64,000 nucleotides of DNA from Pseudomonas lurida (GTDB lineage Bacteria; Pseudomonadota; Gammaproteobacteria; Pseudomonadales; Pseudomonadaceae): NCBI RefSeq assembly GCF_002563895.1, contig NZ_PDJB01000001.1:1533501-1597500 (forward strand), in the 5' to 3' direction. The notes under the pieces were generated by a model. The model made no database searches. It was given only the letters and a program-made list of their open reading frames with translations, and was not told the DNA's origin. Below are positions 36,819 through 44,787 of the stretch, piece after piece (the first letter of the stretch is position 1; each line of letters opens with the position of its first letter). Made by a program: the position numbers and the translations under genes.

Positions 36819-37717
36819 CAAATAGCGCTAGCCTTGGGGGCCGGCGCAGGCTGCACCGCCGTCTTGCGCCCCAGCATCACCGTCACGATCACCCCACACG
36901 CGAACAGCCAAGTGATCGGCTCGATATGTTCACCAAAGAACAACGCCGAAAACGCGATGGTGAAGAAAATCTGCAACAGCTGGATCTGGCTGACCCGCGC
37001 GATCCCGCCCATGGCCAGGCCCGCATACCAGGCAAAGAAGCCCAGGAACTGCGAGAACAGCGATACATAGCCAAACGCCCACCACGCGCGCATCGACACC
37101 GCGCCTTGATGCTGCGCCGCCAGGTACCACACCGGGCCGATCAGCACGGGGGTCGAGAGCACCAGCGCCCAGCAAATGACCTGCCAGCCGCCCATCTCCT
37201 TGGCCAGACGGCCACCTTCGGCATAACCCAGGCCACCGACGGCGATCGCACCCAGCATCAGCAGGTCGCCGGCCTGGACACTGCCGGCCCCGGTGATCAG
37301 CGCATAACTCAACACCAACGCACTGCCCAGCGCCGCACAGGCCCAAAAGGCTTTTGACGGCCGCTCATGGGACAGCCACGCCGCATACAGCGCCACGCAC
37401 AGCGGTTGCAGGCCGTTGACCAGCGCGCCGTGGGAGGCCGGCAAGGTTTGCATGGCCCAGGCCGACAGCACCGGGAAGCCGAGAATAACGCCTGCGATCA
37501 CCAGGCACAGCCCGCGCACCTGACGCCAGGTGGGCCAGCGCTCGCGCCGCCACAGCAACAGCGCCGCCGCCGGGATTGCCGCGAACAGTGCACGGCCCAG
37601 GCCGTTGAGCAACGGGTGGATTTCCTGCACCACGATACGGGTGAAGGGCAGGGTCAGGCTGAAGATGATGACGCCCAGCAGGCCGAGGGCCATGCCAGTG
37701 TTTTCGCGCGAGCTCAT
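36818..37717 (-). CDS. EamA/DMT-family transporter
   Basis: Inner-membrane protein of 299 aa with ten hydrophobic segments in two EamA repeats (first about 8-135, second about 148-290). Family members export amino acids, metabolites or drugs; nothing here fixes the substrate. ATG 37717 is chosen because it precedes the first helix; the frame is open to 37768. The gene lies downstream of the TonB-receptor gene on the same strand, with a roughly 220-base gap containing a REP unit, so a link to haem uptake is unlikely. Confidence 0.82.
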   Translation of the reverse strand: MSSRENTGMALGLLGVIIFSLTLPFTRIVVQEIHPLLNGLGRALFAAIPAAALLLWRRERWPTWRQVRGLCLVIAGVILGFPVLSAWAMQTLPASHGALVNGLQPLCVALYAAWLSHERPSKAFWACAALGSALVLSYALITGAGSVQAGDLLMLGAIAVGGLGYAEGGRLAKEMGGWQVICWALVLSTPVLIGPVWYLAAQHQGAVSMRAWWAFGYVSLFSQFLGFFAWYAGLAMGGIARVSQIQLLQIFFTIAFSALFFGEHIEPITWLFACGVIVTVMLGRKTAVQPAPAPKASAI

Positions 37718-37856
37718 GGGGAGTAACCGACATTCAGAGGGCTTCAAGGTCAGCCCATCTAGCCACATCCCCCGCCGATTGCGGGCCTACAGCTGGGTGC
37801 GGATTTATCCGTACAGTTGACGGTGGGAGGGAACTGCCGAGCGTTCGCGAGGCTGT

Positions 37857-37925
37857 GACGGGGGCACCGGCGTTTCACGGGGGCACCGGGTCGCCTGCAT
37901 CGCGGGCAAGCCCGGCTCCCACATG
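37857..37925. repeat. Short direct repeat and single REP unit
   Basis: CACGGGGGCACCGG-like sequence occurs twice in tandem (about 37857-37870 and 37876-37889), followed directly by a REP unit (CCTGCATCGCGGGCAAGCCC). It separates the TonB receptor from the EamA gene. No coding role is seen. Confidence 0.6.
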
Positions 37926-37939
37926 GGCCGTGACCTTCT

Positions 37940-40504
37940 TCAGAAGAAGCGGGTGACGCTGACCTTCGCGTTGCGGCCTTCGCTGTAGGCGCGGTCGCCG
38001 CTGAGGGCTGGGCGGTAGTTGCGGTTGAACAGGTTGTCGACGGTGAAGTTGACTTCGGTACCTTTGAGCCCCGCCTGCTGCGGTTTCCAGCTGGCGAACA
38101 GGCCCTGAGTATCGTAGCTGGCGTTTTCATACTGGTCGTAGAAGCTGTCACCGGCCACGCTGTTGAGGCTGCTGGAATATTTATCGCTGGGCAGGCGGTC
38201 GGTCTTGCGCACGAATTGCCCTTGCCAACCCACCTGCGCGTCCCAGCTCGGGATCTTGGTCCCCAGCACCACCACCCATTTGGCCGGTGGAACATCGCGG
38301 GCCCACACATGGGTGCTGGTGGCCCACGGGTTTGTGTAAGGGTTGTCGCGTTTACCGGTGGCCCAGGAATAGGAGAGGGAGCCGAACAGGTAAGTCGAGT
38401 CGTAGTAGCCCTCAACTTCGAAGCCCTTGATGGTCATGCCTCCGACGTTGCGATAGTTGGATTTGGCCGCCATGTCGCCGCCGCAAACCGTGTCGATAGT
38501 GCCCGGGACCGAGTTCTGCCGTTCACAGCCGATACCGGTCGCCTTGAAAATTTCGTCCTCGATACGGTTGTGGAACAGCGTGGTGCGCAGTTGCAGGTTG
38601 TCTTCGCGGCTGAAGACGCCGGAGAAGTTGGTGACGTTGCCCGCGGTGATCGCGGTGATGCGTTCGGGGTCAAGGTCGACGCTGGTGGCGGTTCGGCTGC
38701 CCACGCCTTGCACCTCGTACTGTTCGTCGATCACCGGGGCGCGCCAGGTTTTGTTCCAGCTGGCGAACATCGCCACGTCCGGCGTGATGTTCCAATAGGC
38801 CGCCAGGCGCGGCGACCAGCCGGTGTAGGTGCGGTTGCTGTAGTCATGCCCGAACGACGGGTTCGGGTTGCTGTAGTACGGCGCATCGTTGGCTTCGCCA
38901 CGGTTGCGCACGTGGTCGTAGCGCAGGGATGGGGTGATGGTCACGGCGCCAATGGTCACGGCATCCTGAAGGTAGAACGACTGAGTGTCGACTTTGCCGT
39001 GGGGCATGAAATACGGCTGGAAGTGCCCGTAGTTATAGCGAGGCGTGTTGTAGGTGGCGCCGGGCATCCAGCTTTCGGTTTCACGGATGTGCTTGCGAAT
39101 CTGTACACCACTGGTCACGGCGTGTTCCAGCGGCCCGGTGGTGAACAGGCTGATGTTGCGTGCTTCCAGGATCTTGTCGTTGTACGAGGTATCCATCTTG
39201 CGTCCGCCGGTGGCCAGGGAGAACGAGGCGTCTTCGTTGCGCTCATCGGTCTGGTCGGTATTGGACACGGAGTAGCTGAGTTTCAAGTCCACCCAGGGGT
39301 TGTCCAGTGGCTTGTATTCGTACTTGCCCGAGTAAGTGGTGTCGATGGTCTCGCGATCCGCCAGGAAGCGTTTGAGGGCGCCTTCGTAGCCGTAGCGATC
39401 AATGGCCGATTGCAGCGGCGGCGTTGGGTAGCTCTTGGCCGAGAAAGGCGTCCAGCGCTGGCTTCTCGAGCGCGAATAAGACAGCCCCATGCTGTGTTCG
39501 TCGGTGAAGTGCGCATTGAATTTGAACAAGGCGCCGTCGACATTCTGCGCGCTGTTGGGCAAGCGCTTAGGATTGATCGGGTACTCGTTGCGCGTGTCTG
39601 GCGGGGTGGCCGCCAGCTTCATGTCGCCGCCGTCGCGTTGGGTGATGTAGGCCAGGCCGTCGAAGCGAGCGTCGTCGGTACGGCCGTAGATGGCCGAACT
39701 GTAGACCTGTTCGTGATCGTTGCTGGAATAGCCATATTTGAGCATGGCGCCGGCATTGCGACCGTCTTCGAGCAAGTCCGGAGCGTCCTTGGTTTCCATG
39801 TGCACCGTGCCACCGAAGCCGCCGTTGCCGGTGAACGCCGAGTACGGGCCTTTTTCCACTTCGATGCGCTTGATCAGTTCAGGCTCGATGAACACGGTGC
39901 CTTGCTGGTAACGCTCGAAGCCGCTCTTGGTCGCGCCATCCACGGTCATTGGTATGTCTTCGGCCTCGCCCATGCCGCGAATGTTCATCGTCTGGCCACC
40001 CGGTTTGGGCGAGCCACCCATGAACACACCGGGCAGGGTTTGCAGCAGCGAAGGGATGTTGTTGGGCTGGTAGCGGTCGATATCGGCCTGGCTCAAGGTG
40101 GAGCGCCCGACGGTACTGGAGTCCACCTGGTTGCCCGTGCCGATCACGCTCAGGGCGTCCAGTTGTACGGCACCGCTGCTGGTGGTCTTGGCCTCTTCGG
40201 GCCTTACCACATAGGTGCTGCCGACCTTGATCAGGGTGAACTCACCATTTTTCAACAAGGTGCGAATCGCCACTTCCGGCGTGAAGTCACCGTTGAGTGA
40301 GGGTGCATGCACGTGCTTGAGCAACTCTTCGTCAAACAGCAACTGGATCTGGGCCTGCTGCGCCACCTGGCTCAGGGACGTGGCCAGCGCCTGGGCAGGC
40401 AGGTTGAAAGTCTCGGCGTGGGCGCTGAGGCTGAACGCCAGGCAGGTGACGATGAGGCTCGGTCGAAGAAACAGGTGCGAAGCGTGGCAAGGCGCGCGAA
40501 ACAT
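37940..40504 (-). CDS. hasR: TonB-dependent haem/haemophore receptor with signalling domain, HasR-like
   Basis: Outer-membrane receptor of 854 aa. A signal peptide ends at AHA (residue 30) and an STN domain (about 32-105), which signals to FecR-type anti-sigma factors, follows. Next come a TonB-box-like DALSVIG, a plug with PGGQTMNIRGMGEAEDIP and IEVEKGPYSAFTGNGGFGG, and a 22-stranded barrel ending in VTRFF. Plug sequence and length resemble HasR of Pseudomonas. The frame is open to 40657; ATG 40504 precedes the signal peptide. FecR and sigma genes lie directly upstream. No hasA or hasDEF genes are seen in the window, so another haem or siderophore ligand is possible. Confidence 0.8.
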   Translation of the reverse strand: MFRAPCHASHLFLRPSLIVTCLAFSLSAHAETFNLPAQALATSLSQVAQQAQIQLLFDEELLKHVHAPSLNGDFTPEVAIRTLLKNGEFTLIKVGSTYVVRPEEAKTTSSGAVQLDALSVIGTGNQVDSSTVGRSTLSQADIDRYQPNNIPSLLQTLPGVFMGGSPKPGGQTMNIRGMGEAEDIPMTVDGATKSGFERYQQGTVFIEPELIKRIEVEKGPYSAFTGNGGFGGTVHMETKDAPDLLEDGRNAGAMLKYGYSSNDHEQVYSSAIYGRTDDARFDGLAYITQRDGGDMKLAATPPDTRNEYPINPKRLPNSAQNVDGALFKFNAHFTDEHSMGLSYSRSRSQRWTPFSAKSYPTPPLQSAIDRYGYEGALKRFLADRETIDTTYSGKYEYKPLDNPWVDLKLSYSVSNTDQTDERNEDASFSLATGGRKMDTSYNDKILEARNISLFTTGPLEHAVTSGVQIRKHIRETESWMPGATYNTPRYNYGHFQPYFMPHGKVDTQSFYLQDAVTIGAVTITPSLRYDHVRNRGEANDAPYYSNPNPSFGHDYSNRTYTGWSPRLAAYWNITPDVAMFASWNKTWRAPVIDEQYEVQGVGSRTATSVDLDPERITAITAGNVTNFSGVFSREDNLQLRTTLFHNRIEDEIFKATGIGCERQNSVPGTIDTVCGGDMAAKSNYRNVGGMTIKGFEVEGYYDSTYLFGSLSYSWATGKRDNPYTNPWATSTHVWARDVPPAKWVVVLGTKIPSWDAQVGWQGQFVRKTDRLPSDKYSSSLNSVAGDSFYDQYENASYDTQGLFASWKPQQAGLKGTEVNFTVDNLFNRNYRPALSGDRAYSEGRNAKVSVTRFF

Positions 40505-40593
40505 GAGATCCCCCGGTGCGGCCAAATGGCCAAAAGGTGTGCGTATCAGATGCAGACCGGAGGAAGACGGGGCAGGTAAAAAAATCCACACCT

Positions 40594-40620
40594 GCGAATG
40601 AAAAATATTCTCAAATAAGA
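40594..40620 (-). promoter_or_regulatory. AT-rich element before the receptor gene, possible Fur site or ECF promoter
   Basis: The 126-base gap between fecR-like gene and receptor holds an AT-rich stretch (TTTGAGAATATTTTTCATTC on the minus strand). The window GAGAATATTTTTCATTCGC matches 12 of 19 positions of the classical Fur box. This is also where the cognate sigma factor would be expected to act. Confidence 0.35.
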
Positions 40621-40631
40621 AGCGGGTGGGA

Positions 40632-41606
40632 TTATTTGCTCGGTTCGATTCTGACAATGCCGTCGGCCGAGGCCACGGTTTTCACTGGCAACAGCGCGGG
40701 CAGGGCATTGAGCAGGGCGTCTGGGTCATTCACATCCAGGTTGCCTGAAACCTTCAGGTGCGCCACGGCGTTGCTCACCTGCAGCGGTGCCTGGGGACGA
40801 TACAGGCTCAACTCGTCGATCAGGCTGGCCAGTTCGCGGTTGCGAAACGACAAGTGCCCGCTGCGCCAGTCGGCGACTTCTTCAGCGGTGAGGGTTTGCT
40901 GTTGCAAGGTGCCCTTGGCATAGCTGTAGATCGCGCGTTGCTGTGTACCCAGCAAGCTGACCGGGCTTTTTGCGTCTGGCTCGAAGGCGACCTGGCCATG
41001 GGCGACGCTGACCACCAGTTGTTGTGGGCTGCGGCGCACATCGAAGCCGGTGCCGACCACGCGCACACTGGCTTCACCTGCTTGCACGAACAGTGGCCGC
41101 TCCTTGTCGGCGGCGACGTCGATATACACCTGCCCTTTGTCCAGGTGCACGATGCGTTGGTACGCGGTGAAATCAACCCGCACGCGGGTGTTGGCGTTCA
41201 CGTACAAGGTGCTGCCATCGGGCAGGTCCAGGGTGCGCATGCCTTTGGCATGCGCCGCCAGCTGGGTGTGATAGAGCTCGCGGGGAGCACCGATGTGAGT
41301 GGCCAGCACCGCACACAGCAAGGCGGCGGCCACGGCCAGGGCCAGGGCAGGGCGCCATGCCGACGGTTTGCGCTTGGGCAGCGCCACGGGTTTGTTCAAT
41401 TGCTGCAACTGGGCCAGGTCCGCCCACAGTTGCTCGAATTCGGCATAGGCGCGCGCATGGGCAGGCTCGGCCTGCCAGGCAGCAAAGGCCTTGCGCTCGG
41501 CGCGCCCGGCCTCATTGCGATTGAGGGCAAACCAACGGGCGGCTTGGGCATCGATAGCGTCACTGTCTTCGATGTCCAGGACGTCGGTGTCGCTCAGGCG
41601 GTTCAT
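40632..41606 (-). CDS. FecR-family anti-sigma factor
   Basis: Transmembrane sigma regulator of 324 aa (HasS/FecR type). The N-terminal DUF4880 region (about 16-62, with AARWFALNRN and AFAAWQAEPAHARAYAEFE) binds the sigma factor in the cytoplasm. One membrane helix (about 85-104) and a periplasmic FecR domain (RTLDLPDGSTLYVNANTRV, about 128-146) that contacts the receptor's STN domain follow. The ATG at 41606 overlaps the sigma-factor stop (ATGA). It completes a sigma/anti-sigma/receptor surface-signalling unit. Confidence 0.9.
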   Translation of the reverse strand: MNRLSDTDVLDIEDSDAIDAQAARWFALNRNEAGRAERKAFAAWQAEPAHARAYAEFEQLWADLAQLQQLNKPVALPKRKPSAWRPALALAVAAALLCAVLATHIGAPRELYHTQLAAHAKGMRTLDLPDGSTLYVNANTRVRVDFTAYQRIVHLDKGQVYIDVAADKERPLFVQAGEASVRVVGTGFDVRRSPQQLVVSVAHGQVAFEPDAKSPVSLLGTQQRAIYSYAKGTLQQQTLTAEEVADWRSGHLSFRNRELASLIDELSLYRPQAPLQVSNAVAHLKVSGNLDVNDPDALLNALPALLPVKTVASADGIVRIEPSK

Positions 41607-42142
41607 TCTGGCTGCTCCGTGCCGGGTTCGTGTTGAAGGCGTCGCTTGCAATGCAGCAGGGCAAACGCGATGTGCTTTTCCACCATGCTGGTCGAAATGC
41701 CCATGCGCTCGGCGATCTGCGCCTGGCTCAAGCCTTCGAAGCGGTGCAGCATAAGGGCTTCTCGCCTGCGGGGCGAGAGTTCGGCGAGGACTTCTTTCAA
41801 CTGTTCCAGGCGTTGCAAGCGTTGAGCGGCGGCCATGGGATCGTTTTGCTCGTCGGCGATCGGCTCGGCGTCCATTTCGGCCGGATCAAAGTGGGCGGTC
41901 TGTCGTACCTTCTGTTTGCGCCAGTGATCGCGCAGCAGGTTGCGCGCCATCTGGAACAGAAACGCCCGTGGCTGCTCGACCTTGGCCCGGTCGCGGTAGT
42001 CCAGCCACTGAGTAAAGACATCCTGGGTCATGTCCGCCGCGTCGCTGGCGTTGTCCGTGCGTTTGCGCAGGAAATACAGGATGTCTGTATAAAACCCGCG
42101 AAAGGCATCGGCCGACAACGGGTCGGGCTTGGGACGAGACAT
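41603..42142 (-). CDS. ECF sigma factor, FecI/HasI type
   Basis: Sigma factor of 179 aa with region 2 (about 14-78, FYTDILYFLRKRTDNASDAADMTQDVF split across the helix, then PRAFLFQMARNLLRDHW) and region 4 (about 110-168, LSPRRREALMLHRFEGLSQA). Iron-starvation sigma factors of this group transcribe the adjacent receptor gene when the receptor is occupied. It is coupled to the fecR-like gene. A Fur box lies 44 bases upstream of the start, fitting control by iron. Confidence 0.92.
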   Translation of the reverse strand: MSRPKPDPLSADAFRGFYTDILYFLRKRTDNASDAADMTQDVFTQWLDYRDRAKVEQPRAFLFQMARNLLRDHWRKQKVRQTAHFDPAEMDAEPIADEQNDPMAAAQRLQRLEQLKEVLAELSPRRREALMLHRFEGLSQAQIAERMGISTSMVEKHIAFALLHCKRRLQHEPGTEQPE

Positions 42143-42182
42143 GGATATCCTTCTTGGCGAAGCACGACGTAGAAAAGTCGCG

Positions 42183-42207
42183 AATGATATCGAGAATTAT
42201 TGTCATT
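42183..42207 (-). promoter_or_regulatory. Fur box upstream of the ECF sigma gene
   Basis: On the minus strand GACAATAATTCTCGATATC matches 13 of 19 positions of the classical Fur box and is flanked by AAT and ATT so that the whole site is framed by AATGA...TCATT. Position just before the fecI-like gene is the standard place for iron repression. Confidence 0.75.
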
Positions 42208-42239
42208 TGTCTCTGGGTAAAAGAGTTATTCGGTCAAAA

Positions 42240-42342
42240 TGTGGGCGCTGGCCTGCCCGCGATGCAAGCCCCTCGGTTGGCCAATTGCATGAGGGGACGC
42301 CGTCGCGGCGATGCATCGACCCCAAAACCAGCTCCCACCTAG
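42240..42342. repeat. Degenerate REP pair
   Basis: GTGGGCGCTGGCCTGCCCGC at the left and ACCAGCTCCCACC at the right look like two decayed REP units about 75 bases apart, between the sigma gene promoter and the 3' end of the DapA-like gene. Confidence 0.5.
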
Positions 42343-42352
42343 CGCTTTTGTT

Positions 42353-43225
42353 TTAGCGCAGCAATGCCTGAAGTTGCTCGATCCCGGTTTCACTCAAAGG
42401 AAAAACCGGCAAACGCGGGTCGCCCACATCCAGCCCGGTCAAACGTAGCCCGGCCTTGATCGTCGCGGGCAACCCGCCCTTGAGGATGAACTCCAGCAAC
42501 GGCAACTGGCGATAAAACAGGTCTCGCGCCTTGGCCAGGTCATTGCCCAATACCGCGTCATACAAATCCAGGTTGAGCTGTGGGATCAGGTTCGGTGCCG
42601 CCGTGCACCAACCCTTGGCACCCGCCGCGAAGGCTTCCAGCGCCAGTGGGTTGCAACCGTTGTAGAACGGCACGTCGCTCTGGCGATGCAACTGGTGCAT
42701 GCGCTGAATATCCCCAGTGCTTTCCTTGACCATCGTCACGTTGGCCACCCGCTTGATGATGCGCAGGATCAAGTCCATCGACATGTCCGTACCGCTGGTG
42801 GCCGGGTTGTTGTAGAGCATGATCGGCACGCCGATGCTGTCACCGATCGCGGCGTAGTGGGCGAGGATCTCCGCTTCGCTGAGTTTCCAGTAAGACGTCG
42901 GCAGCACCATCACTGCATCGGCGCCATTGGCTTCGGCGTAGCGGGCGCGACGCACGGCTTTGGCGGTGGTCAGGTCCGAGACACTGACGATGGTCGGTAC
43001 GCGCCGGGCGATCTTTGCCAGGCTGAAGGCACTGACTTCATCCCACTCGGCGTCACTCAAGTACGCACCTTCGCCGGTGCTGCCCAACGGCGCGATGGCG
43101 TGCACGCCGCTGGCGATCAGGCGGTCGATGGAGCGACCCAGGGCGTTGAGGTCGATGCGTTGGCCGTCGGCGCTGAACGGGGTGATGGTGTAGCCGATGA
43201 TGCCGTGAATGGTTGGGCTGGACAT
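42353..43225 (-). CDS. DapA (dihydrodipicolinate synthase) family aldolase/lyase
   Basis: Class I aldolase-type enzyme of 290 aa. The Schiff-base lysine is Lys167 in TMVKESTGD, the catalytic tyrosine Tyr138 in MLYNNP and the carboxylate-binding loop GSTGEGAYLS at 48-57. It lacks obvious DapA dedication: with a class-II-aldolase-like neighbour and its own regulator it is more likely a catabolic member (keto-acid aldolase or dehydratase) than lysine biosynthesis. It ends an operon with the next gene, 28 bases apart. The exact substrate cannot be told. Confidence 0.82.
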   Translation of the reverse strand: MSSPTIHGIIGYTITPFSADGQRIDLNALGRSIDRLIASGVHAIAPLGSTGEGAYLSDAEWDEVSAFSLAKIARRVPTIVSVSDLTTAKAVRRARYAEANGADAVMVLPTSYWKLSEAEILAHYAAIGDSIGVPIMLYNNPATSGTDMSMDLILRIIKRVANVTMVKESTGDIQRMHQLHRQSDVPFYNGCNPLALEAFAAGAKGWCTAAPNLIPQLNLDLYDAVLGNDLAKARDLFYRQLPLLEFILKGGLPATIKAGLRLTGLDVGDPRLPVFPLSETGIEQLQALLR

Positions 43226-43253
43226 GGAGAGTCTCCGGTCGGAAAAGGGTAAA

Positions 43254-44036
43254 TCAGTTCAGGCAATCGGCGTGTTGACGCAGGTTCTGCCGGGCGTAGT
43301 AGTTGAATGCGGCGCCATGGCGCTTGGGCCGGGAGATCCAGTCATGGGCCTCGCGACCCAGCTGCGGCACGATCGGCTTGATGGTGCCGGCCGCCATCGC
43401 CAGCAACTGCAACTTGGCCGCTCGCTCGATCAACTGCGCGATCACGCAGGCTTCCTCGATACTCGCCCCGGTGGACAGCTGGCCGTGGTGCGAGAGCAGG
43501 ATCGCGCGCTTGTCTCCCAGCGCCGTGGTGATGATTTCGCCTTCTTCATTGCCCACCGGCACACCCGGCCAGGCCTCCAGGAATGCGCAGTCTTCATACA
43601 GCGGGCACAGGTCCATATGGGACACCTGCAGCGGCACTTCCAGCATCGACAGCGCGGCGACGTGCGTGGGGTGCGTGTGGATGATGCAGTTCACATCCGG
43701 ACGGCCACGGTACACCCAGCTGTGGAAACGGTTGGCCGGGTTGGGAATGCCGTGGCCCTCGAGGACTTCAAGATCCTCGTTCACCAGCAGCAGGTTGCTG
43801 GCGGTGATCTCATCAAAACCCAGGCCCAGTTGCTGCGTGTAGAACGTGCCCTGTTCCGGTCCGCGCGCGGTGATCTGCCCGGCCAGGCCGGAGTCGTGGC
43901 CATTTTCGAACAGGATGCGGCAGGTCAGCGCCAGCTTTTGCCGGTCGGTCCACGTATTATCCGCCAGGGTGTTTTGCATCTGGATCAGCGCTTGCTTGAC
44001 CAGTTGGTCTTTTGGGAGTGCTAATGTCTTGGCCAT
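43254..44036 (-). CDS. Class II aldolase/adducin-family protein with substituted catalytic Glu
   Basis: Protein of 260 aa with the class II aldolase fold. Zinc-ligand histidines are visible: His120 and His122 in CIIHTHPTHVAAL and His183/184 in LLSHHGQLSTG. The usual glutamate four residues before the ExxxHxxxY histidine is absent: the sequence reads IPNPANRFHSWVY, with Ala101 in that place. ATG 44036 begins the domain; an in-frame ATG at 44141 would run through the operator. It is the first gene of an operon with the DapA-like enzyme and divergent from an XRE-cupin regulator. Confidence 0.84.
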   Translation of the reverse strand: MAKTLALPKDQLVKQALIQMQNTLADNTWTDRQKLALTCRILFENGHDSGLAGQITARGPEQGTFYTQQLGLGFDEITASNLLLVNEDLEVLEGHGIPNPANRFHSWVYRGRPDVNCIIHTHPTHVAALSMLEVPLQVSHMDLCPLYEDCAFLEAWPGVPVGNEEGEIITTALGDKRAILLSHHGQLSTGASIEEACVIAQLIERAAKLQLLAMAAGTIKPIVPQLGREAHDWISRPKRHGAAFNYYARQNLRQHADCLN

Positions 44037-44115
44037 ATCGGTGTCCCTTGGGTGGTTCAATGGACGTCTGTTTTGCTGCTTTCCCGCTGCTCGCGAGGCC
44101 GTTGGGTCACTGCAA

Positions 44116-44151
44116 ATGACACTAAAGATGCTATATGACACTTTGTGTCAT
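44116..44151. promoter_or_regulatory. Palindromic operator between the aldolase operon and its XRE-cupin regulator
   Basis: ATGACACTTTGTGTCAT (44135-44151) is a perfect inverted repeat with seven-base arms and a TTT centre. A further half-site ATGACAC is at 44116-44122, 19 bases away (two helical turns). It sits 45 bases before the regulator gene and about 100 before the divergent aldolase-like gene. Confidence 0.75.
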
Positions 44152-44196
44152 TGGCAAGCACAGCTCATCGCTTATTGCCTGGATTAATCGCAGCGC

Positions 44197-44724
44197 ATGT
44201 CTATCCGTTTGAAATTATTAAGAAAAAAACTTGGCGTTACCTTGGAGGCGCTGGCCGAAAAGTCGGGGATGACCAAGAGCTACCTGTCCAAGGTCGAGCG
44301 CGGGCTTAACACGCCGTCGATTGCCGCCGCGTTGAAACTGGCCAAGGCATTGAACGTGAAGGTCGAAGAGCTGTTCAGCGAAGACAGTGTCAGCCTCGAC
44401 AGCTACAGCCTGGTGCGCAGCCATGAGCGGCCCGACACGTCACCGGGTTACGCGGTGCTGGCCCATCAGGTCAGCGAACGCAGCCTGCTGCCGTTCATCA
44501 TCTACCCGCCGGCGGAATTCACCGACAAGACCTTCAAGGAGCACTTGGGGGAAGAATTCCTGTTCGTGCATGAAGGCCGGGTGGAGGTGGACTTCATGAG
44601 TGAGCGCGTGATCCTGGAGCGGGGCGATGCGCTGCACTTCAATGCGCAGAAGCCGCATCGCTTGCGCTCGGTGGGGCCGGTGCAGGCACAGTTACTGGTG
44701 GTGGTGCACAGCGCGGAAGAATGA
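44197..44724 (+). CDS. XRE-family regulator with C-terminal cupin
   Basis: Regulator of 175 aa: an XRE helix-turn-helix (about 5-60, LEALAEKSGMTKSYLSKVER) joined to a cupin sensor domain (about 100-172, EEFLFVHEGRVEVDF and GDALHFNAQKPHRL). Relatives (PuuR, SutR) control operons for polyamines, sulphur or amino acids, with the cupin binding a small ligand. It is divergent from the aldolase-like operon and the operator between them fits its control. The ribosome site is weak. Confidence 0.87.
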   Translation: MSIRLKLLRKKLGVTLEALAEKSGMTKSYLSKVERGLNTPSIAAALKLAKALNVKVEELFSEDSVSLDSYSLVRSHERPDTSPGYAVLAHQVSERSLLPFIIYPPAEFTDKTFKEHLGEEFLFVHEGRVEVDFMSERVILERGDALHFNAQKPHRLRSVGPVQAQLLVVVHSAEE

Positions 44725-44754
44725 CCACGATGCAGGATTGAAATAGGGGCCAGT

Positions 44755-44782
44755 CTGGGAGCGAGCAGGCCCGCTCCCATAT
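44755..44782. repeat. Single REP unit
   Basis: CTGGGAGCGAGCAGGCCCGC followed by TCCCAT is one imperfect REP palindrome between the convergent XRE-cupin and DUF4917 genes. Confidence 0.65.
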
Positions 44783-44787
44783 TGTGA

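Noticed and set aside
37857..37890. Tandem GGGGGCACCGG motif as start of a CRISPR or VNTR array
   Set aside because: Only two copies are present and they are followed by a REP unit; there are no spacers of constant length.
38216..40300. Plus-strand frame of 694 codons
   Set aside because: Antisense to the TonB-receptor gene, no domain, no start signals.
42353..43225. Naming the gene dapA
   Set aside because: The active-site residues fit the whole DapA superfamily, and the context (aldolase-like partner, dedicated regulator) speaks for a catabolic paralogue.
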